From Aquatica leii (taxonomy: Eukaryota; Arthropoda; Insecta; Coleoptera; Lampyridae), in contig CM069433.1 in assembly GCA_035610365.1 (NCBI GenBank), forward strand, positions 55,232,487 to 55,296,486: a stretch of 64,000 bases of DNA, in the 5' to 3' direction. Position 1 is the first letter of the stretch, and every line of letters begins with the position of its first letter. The translations under genes were made by a program, and so were the position numbers. Below the pieces are notes generated by a model, which ran no database searches, was not told the DNA's origin, and worked only from the letters and a program-made list of their open reading frames with translations. Of this stretch, positions 56,880-64,000 are shown one piece after another.

Positions 56880-57435
56880 TAACATTGTAGTGGTTTGTTT
56901 TCTTCATTTATTTATTTATTTAGTTTGTTGTTTTTTTTTAATTATTATTTTATTAGTTAGTATATTGTAATTTTTTAATACTTTATTTTTTTTTAATGTA
57001 AATACGTAATCTTGATAGATATATTTTATGTATACTTTTTATGGTTACAATGATTTTTGTAATTTTAACTTTTATTCTTAGGTATTTGTATAAAGCTTTT
57101 GTTAAAAATAATTTTTAATTAAAATATTCAAATGTAAATAACTGCTTTGATTTAAGTACATTTAGGTATATTATTATTATTATTACATTTTAGTTGTTTC
57201 AGCTTTATATCTTATTAGTGTTATTTAAGTCTTCTTGGTTTTGTTAAAAATTTATTCTTTGTAAATAAGGAATCTTTATGTATGCTTTTCACTGTTATTT
57301 ATTGTTGAATATGTCTAACTTTATTAAATACTTCAAACTTTATCATTCTTATTTGTATATGATTAAATATTTGTCTTTCAATAAAACACTTGAATTTAAA
57401 TTTACTGTCTTTTATTTATTTATGTACAATAAATA
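56880..57435. other. Convergent 3' region between polB and the protease gene
   Basis: Very T/A-rich, no gene. AATAAA near 57,381 (plus) and AATAAATAAA near 57,415-57,424 (minus) are candidate polyadenylation signals for polB and the protease. A 110-codon frame (57278-57610) overlaps the protease antisense and is discounted. Confidence 0.55.
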
Positions 57436-57906
57436 TTATAAAATATCGATTACATTTGTTTTCTTAAAATACAAATTATACAATAAACTAATGCATACAT
57501 CATTTTTTATTAAATCATTAGTAAATATTTCTAAAAATTTTGTCATGTTTGTGTTACAAAGTTTAAAATATAAATATACAAGACAATATTGGCCGCAAAA
57601 CATAGAATGAAAATCTTGTAAAATTTTACAATTAAAAGTCCAAGCACAACAATTTCTTTCTAAAAACTTTTTATGATATCCTAGGGGTGATCTTCCAAAA
57701 GAATCAAAGTATTCTCCATGTCCACATTCATCAATGTAAAATGCGGCCCAATGTTCACCAGGTTTATAGGAAGGGTCGGTGTTTGCAATAATAGCACAAG
57801 GTCTCTGTATACGCCATGGTAATTGATTAGAAGCACATACAAGTCGATGTACATTCTTGGTGGTCGGGATGTTCTTCAAACATTGTTGAATTTGTACCGC
57901 ATTCAT
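57436..57906 (-). CDS. PRO: Adenain-type cysteine protease (Polinton PRO)
   Basis: Capsid maturation protease of the C5/Ulp1-like fold. The open frame reaches 57933; the ATG at 57906 (MNAVQIQQC) gives 156 residues and the one at 57933 adds nine. Catalytic signatures in order: PGEHWAAFYI with the His, YFDSFG with the acidic partner, then QDFHSMFCGQYC with the oxyanion Gln and nucleophile Cys. NTDPSYKPG just before the His is typical of adenain relatives. Length is close to usual (about 150-200). It overlaps the 3' end of the upstream exonuclease-like gene by about 80-100 nt. Intact. It probably cleaves the neighbouring pVI-like and capsid proteins. Confidence 0.9.
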   Translation of the reverse strand: MNAVQIQQCLKNIPTTKNVHRLVCASNQLPWRIQRPCAIIANTDPSYKPGEHWAAFYIDECGHGEYFDSFGRSPLGYHKKFLERNCCAWTFNCKILQDFHSMFCGQYCLVYLYFKLCNTNMTKFLEIFTNDLIKNDVCISLLYNLYFKKTNVIDIL

Positions 57907-58382
57907 CTCTGCTATTTTTCTTTGACCATTCACATAAAATTAAAGCGTGTTCTAGAGCACACGAAGGATTTTCAATGTGATGATGTAGACATTTGATTGC
58001 TTGCATATCTTTTTTTAATTCTTTAAATGTTGGACAACTCATCCCCTCCATGTTAACTACCGGTTTGTTTAAAAATTTTAAAGTGTTTTGCTTTTCATAG
58101 CCTTTAACAAAAATACCGTTAAAAGGCATCAATAATTTTCTAAGTTCGTCTTCAAAATCTTCATAATTTATGTATCCAGTACTCCATTTTAGACCATGAA
58201 AATAATTTTCCAAATAATAAACTTCGTTTTTCACTGATTTTGGCAAAGTAGAATAAGGCCTTGGTGGCTTTATGAGCAAAACTTCGCAATAGTCACCATC
58301 TGACAGAAACAACTGCAACTTCTTTAGGAATAAATTTCTTGTCTTCTCCGCGAAAACCTTGCAAATCAACAAACGCGTCCAT
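57827..58382 (-). CDS. Exonuclease-fold-like Polinton protein, one frameshift
   Basis: The ATG at 58382-58380 starts a frame with FVDLQGF and KKFIPKEVAV. That frame stops at 58293-58295, but a 1-nt shift in the region 58,293-58,312 carries the gene into the frame that runs to 57827. There GDYCEVLLIKPP, FHGLKWSTG, GIFVKGYEKQ and CALEHALILCEW are seen. Proteins with this succession (D.QGF..FI.KE.A, HGL.W, KG.EK, C..H, CAL..AL) are widespread in arthropods, often as transposon genes; the opening resembles the first motif of an RNase H-like DEDD exonuclease, with Gln in place of the usual Glu. Enzymatic activity is not established here. It lies 50 nt downstream of the MCP stop. Confidence 0.6.
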
Positions 58383-58432
58383 TCTTCTCGAGTGTTAAGT
58401 AATAACTAAGTTGAGTAAAGCGTCGAGTATAC

Positions 58433-59746
58433 TTAACTACTAAAATCCACCATTACATTTCTATGTTTATCAATTTCTATGACGTTGTCAAATTCTGCGT
58501 AAACTAAACAGTTTATCGTTTCACTTAACGCATCTTCAAATCCGACTTCTATGCGCAACGAACCATTTTTTACAAGATTCCAATGTGTATTTGCATTTGC
58601 CGATAAATCCGGTGTTAAATCAAAAGCCATTAAACAATAACCTTTAGGGTAATCTTCTCGAGATATATTATTTCCTTCATTTAAGAAATGAATGCCGGTT
58701 CCAGAGTATAAAGTATGGTATGCTCGCACGTACAAGCCTGATTTTGTAAAATCCGGTTGAAGCGGTTTTGAAGGAATTTGCTGGCCATCAATATACAAGG
58801 ACAGGTAATTAATTTTATAATGATGAAAATTAAACGGGTTGGTAGCGTAATCTCCATTGAACGCTTTATTTGACACAAATCCAATAATACAACGTTTAGG
58901 TAATTGGCCTAAGAAAACGTTGTCTAAAGACTTTCGTTGAATCCCTGATGGAATAGTCAATACTTTAACATCGGCTTTGGTTATTGGATATTTTGCGGAA
59001 GTAGATTCTAACGCTTTTGTGTGTGCAATTAGAATTGTTGGATTGATTTTCATTCTTCTTACTAAAAGACTGGCTTCTAAAATTTTCACCTTGTATGTAG
59101 ACCCGGATTTAGCCATTAAACTAAACGAATCTCTTGAACGAACAAATTTTATCTTCATCTCGACGCCGTTAACAAGAAATTTTTCTTGATTAAATATGTC
59201 AGAGTGTACATGTCCTATCATCTCGATTTGGTTATTTTCGAAAGTAAAAGATTTTCTTTTAATGAATCCTACATTGTCTTCCGTCAAATTATCCATTTTT
59301 CCTGGTGTATCACTATGCCATAAACTACACGATAAATGTGAAGATTTTGCTTCTGATCCATAGTTTAGTAAAGTTTCAATATAAGAACGGTATGCATACG
59401 TATTATTAGGCGGAGATACAAGTTTCTGATTTAAATAAATCTCAACTTGACTAAATAGAGAATGTAACCAGTTATTTACGGGTCCTACAACATCCTCAAC
59501 GTTTAACGAAGTATCGTCTTGTTTCACGATTTTGGCTGTTACGTACAGCATTGTTTGACTTAAGTCCAAGTAATCATTGCCGTTGCCAGGTATAACAAAT
59601 TCAATCGGTGCGTCGTCAGTTAACGAAGATAGTGGCTTGTAGAAAATCCATTCGCCGGATTCTATACTTGTTTGAGTTGATGGAAGGGCAAATAAATCTA
59701 ATTCAGATTTAATACATTCGCAAGATTGAGCGTGAAGAAAAGCCAT
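58433..59746 (-). CDS. MCP: Major capsid protein (double jelly-roll, Polinton PY/MCP)
   Basis: 437 residues, intact. It would form the pseudo-hexameric capsomers of the icosahedral particle predicted for Polintons. Recognised by its length, position beside PRO and the pVI-like gene, and the N-terminal block SGEWIFYKPLSSL, then PIEFVIPGNGNDYLDL and LYVTAKI. Further conserved blocks are VEIYLNQKLVSPP with AYRSYIETLLNYG, and a second-domain FHHYKINYLSLYIDG. No signal peptide or membrane segment, as expected for a capsid protein. The start ATG lies 2 nt after the stop of the pVI-like gene. Confidence 0.9.
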   Translation of the reverse strand: MAFLHAQSCECIKSELDLFALPSTQTSIESGEWIFYKPLSSLTDDAPIEFVIPGNGNDYLDLSQTMLYVTAKIVKQDDTSLNVEDVVGPVNNWLHSLFSQVEIYLNQKLVSPPNNTYAYRSYIETLLNYGSEAKSSHLSCSLWHSDTPGKMDNLTEDNVGFIKRKSFTFENNQIEMIGHVHSDIFNQEKFLVNGVEMKIKFVRSRDSFSLMAKSGSTYKVKILEASLLVRRMKINPTILIAHTKALESTSAKYPITKADVKVLTIPSGIQRKSLDNVFLGQLPKRCIIGFVSNKAFNGDYATNPFNFHHYKINYLSLYIDGQQIPSKPLQPDFTKSGLYVRAYHTLYSGTGIHFLNEGNNISREDYPKGYCLMAFDLTPDLSANANTHWNLVKNGSLRIEVGFEDALSETINCLVYAEFDNVIEIDKHRNVMVDFSS

Positions 59747-59748
59747 TA

Positions 59749-60192
59749 TTAATTTCTGTCAAAAATATCGTTGTAATTAACTTTCGAATTAACAGGCTTG
59801 CGTCTAGAAGTTGACGTCTTCTTCTTAATTACAGACAGAGAATGACTGGTTGTTTTTTGACGCGGTTTTTTATATCCAGAACCTTGCATCAGATTTTCAA
59901 TTTTAGTGTCTGCTTTGCGTTTCAGACTCTGACCGGCTTCGCGCATTCTATCTTGAAACGATTCTTTGATTGGTCGATTTTCCACAATATCTCCTAAAAT
60001 ATTACTTCCTGTCCTCAACGCTTCTTTTCCTACTGCTTTCACGCCTGACTTAAACAATGGTAAAATTGAACGAAATATACCCCCCAGCCAACTTCCAATT
60101 CCATGACCTCTTTGATATGGAGCCCCTCGGTAAATAACACCGATTCCACTACCGGCTTGATTAATGTAATATTGTTGATATGGACACGCCAT
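59749..60192 (-). CDS. pVI-like small capsid-associated protein
   Basis: 147 residues, basic. The N-terminal third is Gly-rich with an amphipathic/hydrophobic stretch (GIGSWLGGIFRSILPLFKSG, residues about 31-50). The C-terminal half is Lys/Arg/Ser-rich. This layout resembles adenoviral pVI, whose amphipathic helix disrupts membranes and which is processed by the viral protease. Gly-containing sites near residues 22-33 could be cut by PRO, but this is inference. It lies between the minor capsid gene (1-nt gap) and MCP (2-nt gap). Intact. Confidence 0.65.
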   Translation of the reverse strand: MACPYQQYYINQAGSGIGVIYRGAPYQRGHGIGSWLGGIFRSILPLFKSGVKAVGKEALRTGSNILGDIVENRPIKESFQDRMREAGQSLKRKADTKIENLMQGSGYKKPRQKTTSHSLSVIKKKTSTSRRKPVNSKVNYNDIFDRN

Positions 60193-60193
60193 G

Positions 60194-61033
60194 TTAATTA
60201 AGTTTTTTGAAGTGAAGTTTCAAATTCAACGTACCAAACTCGAATGGCATAGAAGCTGCCGTGTCGGTTCTTATATTTATTTCTATATTTTCAAACTCTT
60301 TTCTCATAAGGGGTATGTAATGTACAGGAGAAAACACTACATCTTTGTGACATCCGTAATTGTAATTATCAGAAGTGACATTGACAATTCGCAATAAAGG
60401 TGCTAAGACATCTCCTACTAATTGTGGTTCTACAATATCACAATAAATAAACATTTGAGATGGTATACCTGTCCATATGTTTGCTGGATGAGCTGGAAGT
60501 TTTTTCTTTTGCTAAATTTTGATCGGGTTGAAATCCTAATTGAAGTGCTAATCTTCTTGAAAAACCGAGTACAGATAATGTCGTGTTTACTTTTAAGAAA
60601 ACTCGTTTTGTTATTCTGTTGTATTTAAAATTTATCAGTTTCTTTATTATTTCGTGGTTATTAATTTCAGTAATAACGTCTTCGATTGATTCGTAGTTTC
60701 CTGGAGAAATTTTTACAATATGCCATTCTTGATAAGAAAATGAATTGAATCTTTACTGTCAAGAAAATGTTTTGTTGCAAGATTTAACACTTCTTCGAGA
60801 CTTAACTCGTGTTCTTCCGGCGGTTCAGTCCTATAATACATTAAGTTATCAGTTTCTCCAACTGCTAAAAACGAACACGGATATTGAATTTCAGAAATTC
60901 CAACAACCCATTCTCCAGTCAATCTTACTCGTTTAGGTAATTGTGTCATAAAATTTGCAGTTGTATTGTTGGGGTAGTAATTCATAGAACTATTACTTAG
61001 CAATGTTAAATAAAACGCATTCTCGGTATTCAT
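60194..61033 (-). CDS. mCP: Minor capsid (penton-like, single jelly-roll) protein, frameshifted
   Basis: The ATG at 61033-61031 overlaps the integrase stop (ATGA). The N-terminal open segment includes NAFYLTLLSNSS, the diagnostic NTTANFMTQLPKR and LTGEWVVGISEI blocks of Polinton minor capsid proteins, and stops at 60713. The frame changes near 60,715-60,740 and again near an A-run around 60,510-60,520. The C-terminal segment 60194-60454 includes VEPQLVGDVLAPLLR and HYIPL. Total length would be about 280 residues, normal for the family. It would occupy the capsid vertices. No nonsense codons other than those caused by the shifts. Confidence 0.82.
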
Positions 61034-62088
61034 AATTGTTGCAATTCGTTCGATGATACCCAAGAATTAAATTTGTCGCTATATCCTTGCCACTTTACAA
61101 AATACTGTTTATTTATTCCGCGACCTTTTTCTTTCAACACTTTATCAATTTTATATCTTGTGTCACTATTAACTGTAATAATTTGTAATTCTTCTTCATA
61201 AAACGTTCCTTCAATTGGCTCGCGATTTAAATCAACAACTCGGTAAACAGGAGGTTTGCGATTAATAACTTCACTTATTTTAAACACTTCTTCGCTCCAA
61301 TTTGTTGTATAACCCTTCTCAAAGATCTGTTTAGTTCTACTAATCCTTACATGTTGACCGACTTTATATTTGGGTATTCGTTCTAGTCCAACTCCACTGC
61401 TATACAGATTTTGCCAAACTTGTAAAATATTTGAATCATTTACATCATTAGGTGCCATTTTAATGCTCCGATGATATCTATTATTATAAGACAATAATAA
61501 ATTTTGTAACACATCAATGTACCGATATGAATTGGAATATGTAAAGTAGCGCCACATTCTTGTTTTAAGAGTTCTATTAAATCGCTCAACTACAGCGGCT
61601 TTAACATCCGGATTATTCGTAACGTAAAAATGAGTGTTGTGTTCTTTAAAAAAACTTTGTACAGTTTGTGCAACAAATTCTTTCCCTTTATCCGTTTGAA
61701 TGCTTAGAGGTTTATTTTGACATTCTTTAAAAATATCTGCAAACGCATCAATAACGTTTTTAGCTGTTTTAGTTTTTAGCGGTTTAGCCCAAGCCTTTTT
61801 ACTAAATACGTCAATTACAGTCAAAATGTAATTATAGTTATCGTTATATTTTTTCAAACTTCGCATATCACACAAATCAGCCTGCCATAATTCAAACTCA
61901 TTGTTTACGATGTATTTGTTTCTTGGAAAACGTTTTTATTAGGTTTATGTATAGTATACGATTCTTGTTGTTTGTAACCATTTTTCAACACTGGGGCGAT
62001 TATGTTTATACTTTACTGATTGAAATAAGTCATTTGCACCCGCAAAGCCGCTAACGTGACCTGGGTCGTAATATACGGTGTCCATCAT
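61030..62088 (-). CDS. INT: Retroviral-type (RVE) integrase with C-terminal chromodomain, frameshifted near N-terminus
   Basis: Inserts the element into host DNA. The ATG at 62088 overlaps the preceding stop (TGATG). The N-terminal part YYDPGHVSGFAG and the PSVEKWLQ stretch are typical of Polinton integrases. One frame change near 61,980 and another near 61,925-61,940 separate this from the main frame, which is open to 61030. The DDE catalytic triad is complete: WQADL (just upstream of residue 1 of the 281-residue segment), IQTDKG, and AVVERFNR. The C-terminus holds a chromodomain (YKIDKVLKEK, YFVKWQGYS, SWV), thought to steer integration toward modified chromatin. It shares ATGA with the minor capsid gene. 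Confidence 0.9.
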
Positions 62089-62789
62089 CAAAGTTTGAAA
62101 GATTCCCAGTTTAAAACTCTTGACCTGCGGTTTGATCTTCTCGGGGTTTCAGCTACTAACTGCCTCAACTCGTCATCACCATCATAGTTTGGCGCAAAAC
62201 TTTGATCACTTCTAAGTGGCGAAGTTACCGCTAGTTGCTCATTTCTAGTTTGTGAAACACCTCGACGTTTTAAATTTCCAATAAGTTCTTGCGGAAAATT
62301 AATTTCTTTCATATAAGATGCAAGCTGTTGCCAGCCTTTAGGACTGCTAGTTTTTCTCGGTCTTATAGCGTCATGCACCAAATCAATAATATTTGAAGAT
62401 GGTATATTTTCTCCTTTTATTGTTACAACTCCATTCTTATCCCACAGTATGTTTCCTGAAGTGTTCAAAATCCGCAAAAAGTTTTCCGCTTTTTTCTTGT
62501 ATGTAGGAGGTAACGTGTTTATTATATCAGAATCCGTCATTTTTGTGATCTTTTCTCCTTCAACTGAAATGTTAACAGGCTGTCGGATTTCACCGACAAA
62601 ATGTAAATACCTTTGAAGAATCTGATTATACATATTCCATTTATCGTGATCTGATAGTTTTGAATTTAAAATTTTGTTCATTTCGATGTCCAACTCTGAC
62701 AACACATTGTTTTGCGTAGGTTCGGGATTAGTTTTTAACCGCTGTATTAATTCCGGGGGAACAATGATCATCTTTTTGGCGTGTTCCAT
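62088..62789 (-). CDS. Conserved Polinton protein of unknown function (233 aa)
   Basis: Intact frame beginning MEHAKKMIIVPPELIQRLK. The first third is helical-looking, and a central region has TLPPTYKKKAENFLRIL and WDKNGVVTIKG. The C-terminus is Arg/Ser-rich (RRSNRRSR), suggesting nucleic-acid binding. Proteins starting KKM.LVPPE.. occur next to ATPase/integrase in other Polintons, but I cannot attach an experimentally known role. The stop overlaps the integrase start (TGATG); the start is 1 nt after the stop of the upstream gene. Confidence 0.7.
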   Translation of the reverse strand: MEHAKKMIIVPPELIQRLKTNPEPTQNNVLSELDIEMNKILNSKLSDHDKWNMYNQILQRYLHFVGEIRQPVNISVEGEKITKMTDSDIINTLPPTYKKKAENFLRILNTSGNILWDKNGVVTIKGENIPSSNIIDLVHDAIRPRKTSSPKGWQQLASYMKEINFPQELIGNLKRRGVSQTRNEQLAVTSPLRSDQSFAPNYDGDDELRQLVAETPRRSNRRSRVLNWESFKL

Positions 62790-62790
62790 A

Positions 62791-63120
62791 TTAGTTAAAA
62801 AGACTTCCTAACACACCGCTAATTAAGGGTGCTAAGAGAAACGGTAGAAATGCGCCTCCTTGTTGTAATAAAATCTGTTTTTTCTTTTTAATGGATTCTC
62901 CCTGTTTTACTATTCGTCTCAACGTGTTTTTATGACGAGAGAGCCGTCTCTTCTGCGTTCCTGACAATGGAACTTTTCCTTTTAAAGTATTGTAAATGCA
63001 TTCACAGATACAATGTATTTGCTTATCGCTGGCACACTTTAGCAAAGCTTGTCGCTCATTAGGTCCTAATTTCGTCAAAGCCCGTAGAAGTTCAGCATGC
63101 TTAGTGAGTACGTTAGTCAT
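62791..63120 (-). CDS. Small basic protein with hydrophobic C-terminus (Polinton/adintovirus core-like)
   Basis: 109 residues. It has an N-terminal helical region (LLRALTKLGPNERQALLKCA), a Lys/Arg-rich middle (TQKRRLSRHKNTLRR and a KKKK run) and a Gly-led hydrophobic C-terminus (GGAFLPFLLAPLISGVLG). The same layout occurs in small proteins beside the ATPase in Polintons and adintoviruses, compared by others with adenoviral core/pX proteins. A role in genome condensation or membrane interaction is inference. Its ATG overlaps the ATPase stop by one base (TAATG). Intact. Confidence 0.65.
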   Translation of the reverse strand: MTNVLTKHAELLRALTKLGPNERQALLKCASDKQIHCICECIYNTLKGKVPLSGTQKRRLSRHKNTLRRIVKQGESIKKKKQILLQQGGAFLPFLLAPLISGVLGSLFN

Positions 63121-63779
63121 TATGATTGAATGATGTCAAATTTATCTGAACTTGTGTATTTAAACCCTTTTTTAGGAATGTAAATGTAGCATGCGCCGTC
63201 TTCGTTAAAAATTGATGTTCTAAAACGTACAATGTCAGGCGTACCCTGTTTTAAATCAAAAAGTAAATATCCATGTGGATTCGATGTTGCATCGTTATAA
63301 GCTTCTTCTAAAAACTTAGGGTTTTCCGGGTATACTTGCCTCGTTAAATGTTTTATTTGGGCTTTATCTCGTGGATTTTTAAATAGAATTATGTAATGAG
63401 CATTTAATGATATGTCGCGTTGTCCTTTACCTTGGTGAAAGACATTTTGAGTTAGGAAAAATACGCTGAGATTTCTATGATGACAACCTTTAGTAAATAT
63501 ATCCAAAACAGAGCTGTTCGCTTCGCGCATTAAATCGTCAATGATTATTAAGTTAGGTTCTCTTCCATCAAACGCATCCATAGACGGTAATCCTTCTTGA
63601 AATTTTATATTTGGCAAATCTTTGTACAACGGCTGCCACTCATCGTAAAACCATATGACGTTTTTAAATGTAGTCTCACAAACATTCATATTTTTTATAA
63701 AGTTTACAATAAAGTAAGATTTACCACAACCAGAGGGCCCTGCAACAATTGCTGAAAAAGGATGTTGAAATTGATACAT
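63120..63779 (-). CDS. ATP: FtsK/HerA-type genome-packaging ATPase
   Basis: 219 residues, intact. It pumps the genome into the capsid in related viruses. Walker A is AGPSGCGKS (residues 13-21), Walker B is LIIIDDLM (about residues 77-84), followed by the VFFLTQNVFHQG segment with the sensor-type Gln, as in A32-like ATPases. Length is within the usual 200-250. The start MYQFQHPFSAIVAG places Walker A at the expected position. It is the first complete gene of the leftward block, 51 nt from a TATA box. Confidence 0.93.
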   Translation of the reverse strand: MYQFQHPFSAIVAGPSGCGKSYFIVNFIKNMNVCETTFKNVIWFYDEWQPLYKDLPNIKFQEGLPSMDAFDGREPNLIIIDDLMREANSSVLDIFTKGCHHRNLSVFFLTQNVFHQGKGQRDISLNAHYIILFKNPRDKAQIKHLTRQVYPENPKFLEEAYNDATSNPHGYLLFDLKQGTPDIVRFRTSIFNEDGACYIYIPKKGFKYTSSDKFDIIQS

Positions 63780-63829
63780 GTTAATGGTCGTTATCTTAAC
63801 GAAGACTAACTGCGTTCAAAATAAAACAA

Positions 63830-63839
63830 CTTTTATATA
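63830..63839 (-). promoter_or_regulatory. TATA box upstream of the leftward gene block
   Basis: TATATAAAAG on the minus strand, 51 nt before the ATPase ATG. It is the only clear TATA seen upstream of the seven tightly packed genes. Confidence 0.55.
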
Positions 63840-63912
63840 CGAGAAAAAATCTTTATTTTTTATTAGTTATATTTATTGTATTACCTACATGTTATTATAG
63901 TTAAATACTAAA

Positions 63913-64000
63913 TTATTTGTACAGAAAACGGTCGTCATATGTTTCCATATAATCCTTTACCGTAATGTTCATAAAATTTGGAAATTTGTGAACTAATTCG
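63913..64000 (-). CDS. 3' end of an unidentified Polinton gene (continues beyond window)
   Basis: A minus-strand frame is open from the window edge to a TAA at 63913-63915 and encodes at least 28 residues, including HKFPNFMNIT and METYDDRF. A downstream AATAAA-type signal (about 63,848-63,857, minus) fits a separate transcript end before the ATPase promoter. Too short to identify. Confidence 0.45.
   Translation of the reverse strand, partial: ELVHKFPNFMNITVKDYMETYDDRFLYK

Larger units (their letters stand above)
52500..64000. mobile_element. Maverick/Polinton (adintovirus-like) element, right end outside window
   Basis: The gene set is protein-primed family-B DNA polymerase, adenain-type protease, double-jelly-roll major capsid, minor capsid, pVI-like protein, retroviral-type integrase with chromodomain and FtsK/HerA packaging ATPase. 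Together these define a Maverick/Polinton. The polymerase reads right; all others read left, toward it. The left limit is set by the polymerase promoter. The terminal repeats and the 6-bp duplication typical of the group cannot be checked here. Several genes have frameshifts. Confidence 0.96.

Noticed and set aside
57278-57610. 110-codon plus-strand ORF in the polB/protease interval
   Set aside because: AT-rich Tyr/Phe/Lys/Asn composition, antisense to the protease C-terminus, no motif.
58681-59189. ORFs on either strand inside the major capsid gene
   Set aside because: Shadow frames of the intact 437-codon capsid ORF.
1-64000. CRISPR array, bacterial operons or plasmid origin
   Set aside because: No regularly spaced direct repeats with unique spacers; tandem repeats here have no spacers, and gene content is eukaryotic mobile elements.

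Overview
This window looks like AT-rich, gene-poor nuclear DNA of an arthropod, most likely an insect. The evidence is the base composition, the very short (about 53-58 nt) GT-AG introns, and the mix of mobile elements: Penelope-like, P-superfamily, Tc1/mariner, PIF/Harbinger, Mutator-like, Ty3/gypsy, a LINE and a Maverick/Polinton. I see no bacterial operon architecture and no confidently identifiable host gene. No species can be named from the sequence alone.

From 1 to about 52,400 the window is a graveyard of decayed transposable elements in AT-rich DNA. The best preserved are: a complete Penelope-like retroelement (7,014-9,454, minus strand) with inverted ~270-bp terminal repeats and a 13-bp target duplication; a second, gutted Penelope-like copy (26,208-27,213); two insertions sharing a perfect 31-32 bp terminal inverted repeat and each flanked by a perfect 7-bp target duplication (31,361-32,235 and 41,500-43,386), the larger carrying a THAP-like exon start that suggests the P superfamily; a 5'-truncated LINE (45,633-47,850) whose reverse transcriptase is interrupted by a 572-bp inverted-repeat element; and gypsy pol-tail, Tc1, Harbinger, Mutator-like, P-transposase and THAP fragments. 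Hammerhead-like motifs recur at Penelope-type ends, two families showing compensatory stem changes. tRNA-like (SINE-type) sequences, a ~330-bp palindrome and several foldbacks fill other gaps.

From about 52,500 to the right edge lies most of a Maverick/Polinton (adintovirus-like) element, open at the right. A TATA-driven, spliced protein-primed family-B DNA polymerase gene reads rightward (52,606-56,879). Everything after it reads leftward: from the right, the 3' end of an unknown gene, FtsK/HerA-type packaging ATPase, a small basic/hydrophobic protein, a conserved 233-aa protein, retroviral-type integrase with chromodomain, minor capsid (penton) protein, pVI-like protein, major capsid protein, an exonuclease-fold-like protein and the adenain-type protease. 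These supply replication, integration, capsid formation, maturation and packaging.

Two properties of the Polinton stand out. First, its leftward genes are packed end to end: six consecutive junctions have stop and start codons overlapping or at most 2 nt apart, and only one clear TATA box was seen upstream of the block. Second, several genes (polymerase, integrase, minor capsid, exonuclease-like) carry single-nucleotide frameshifts, mostly in or beside homopolymers, while their neighbours are intact. This is either very recent decay or assembly error.
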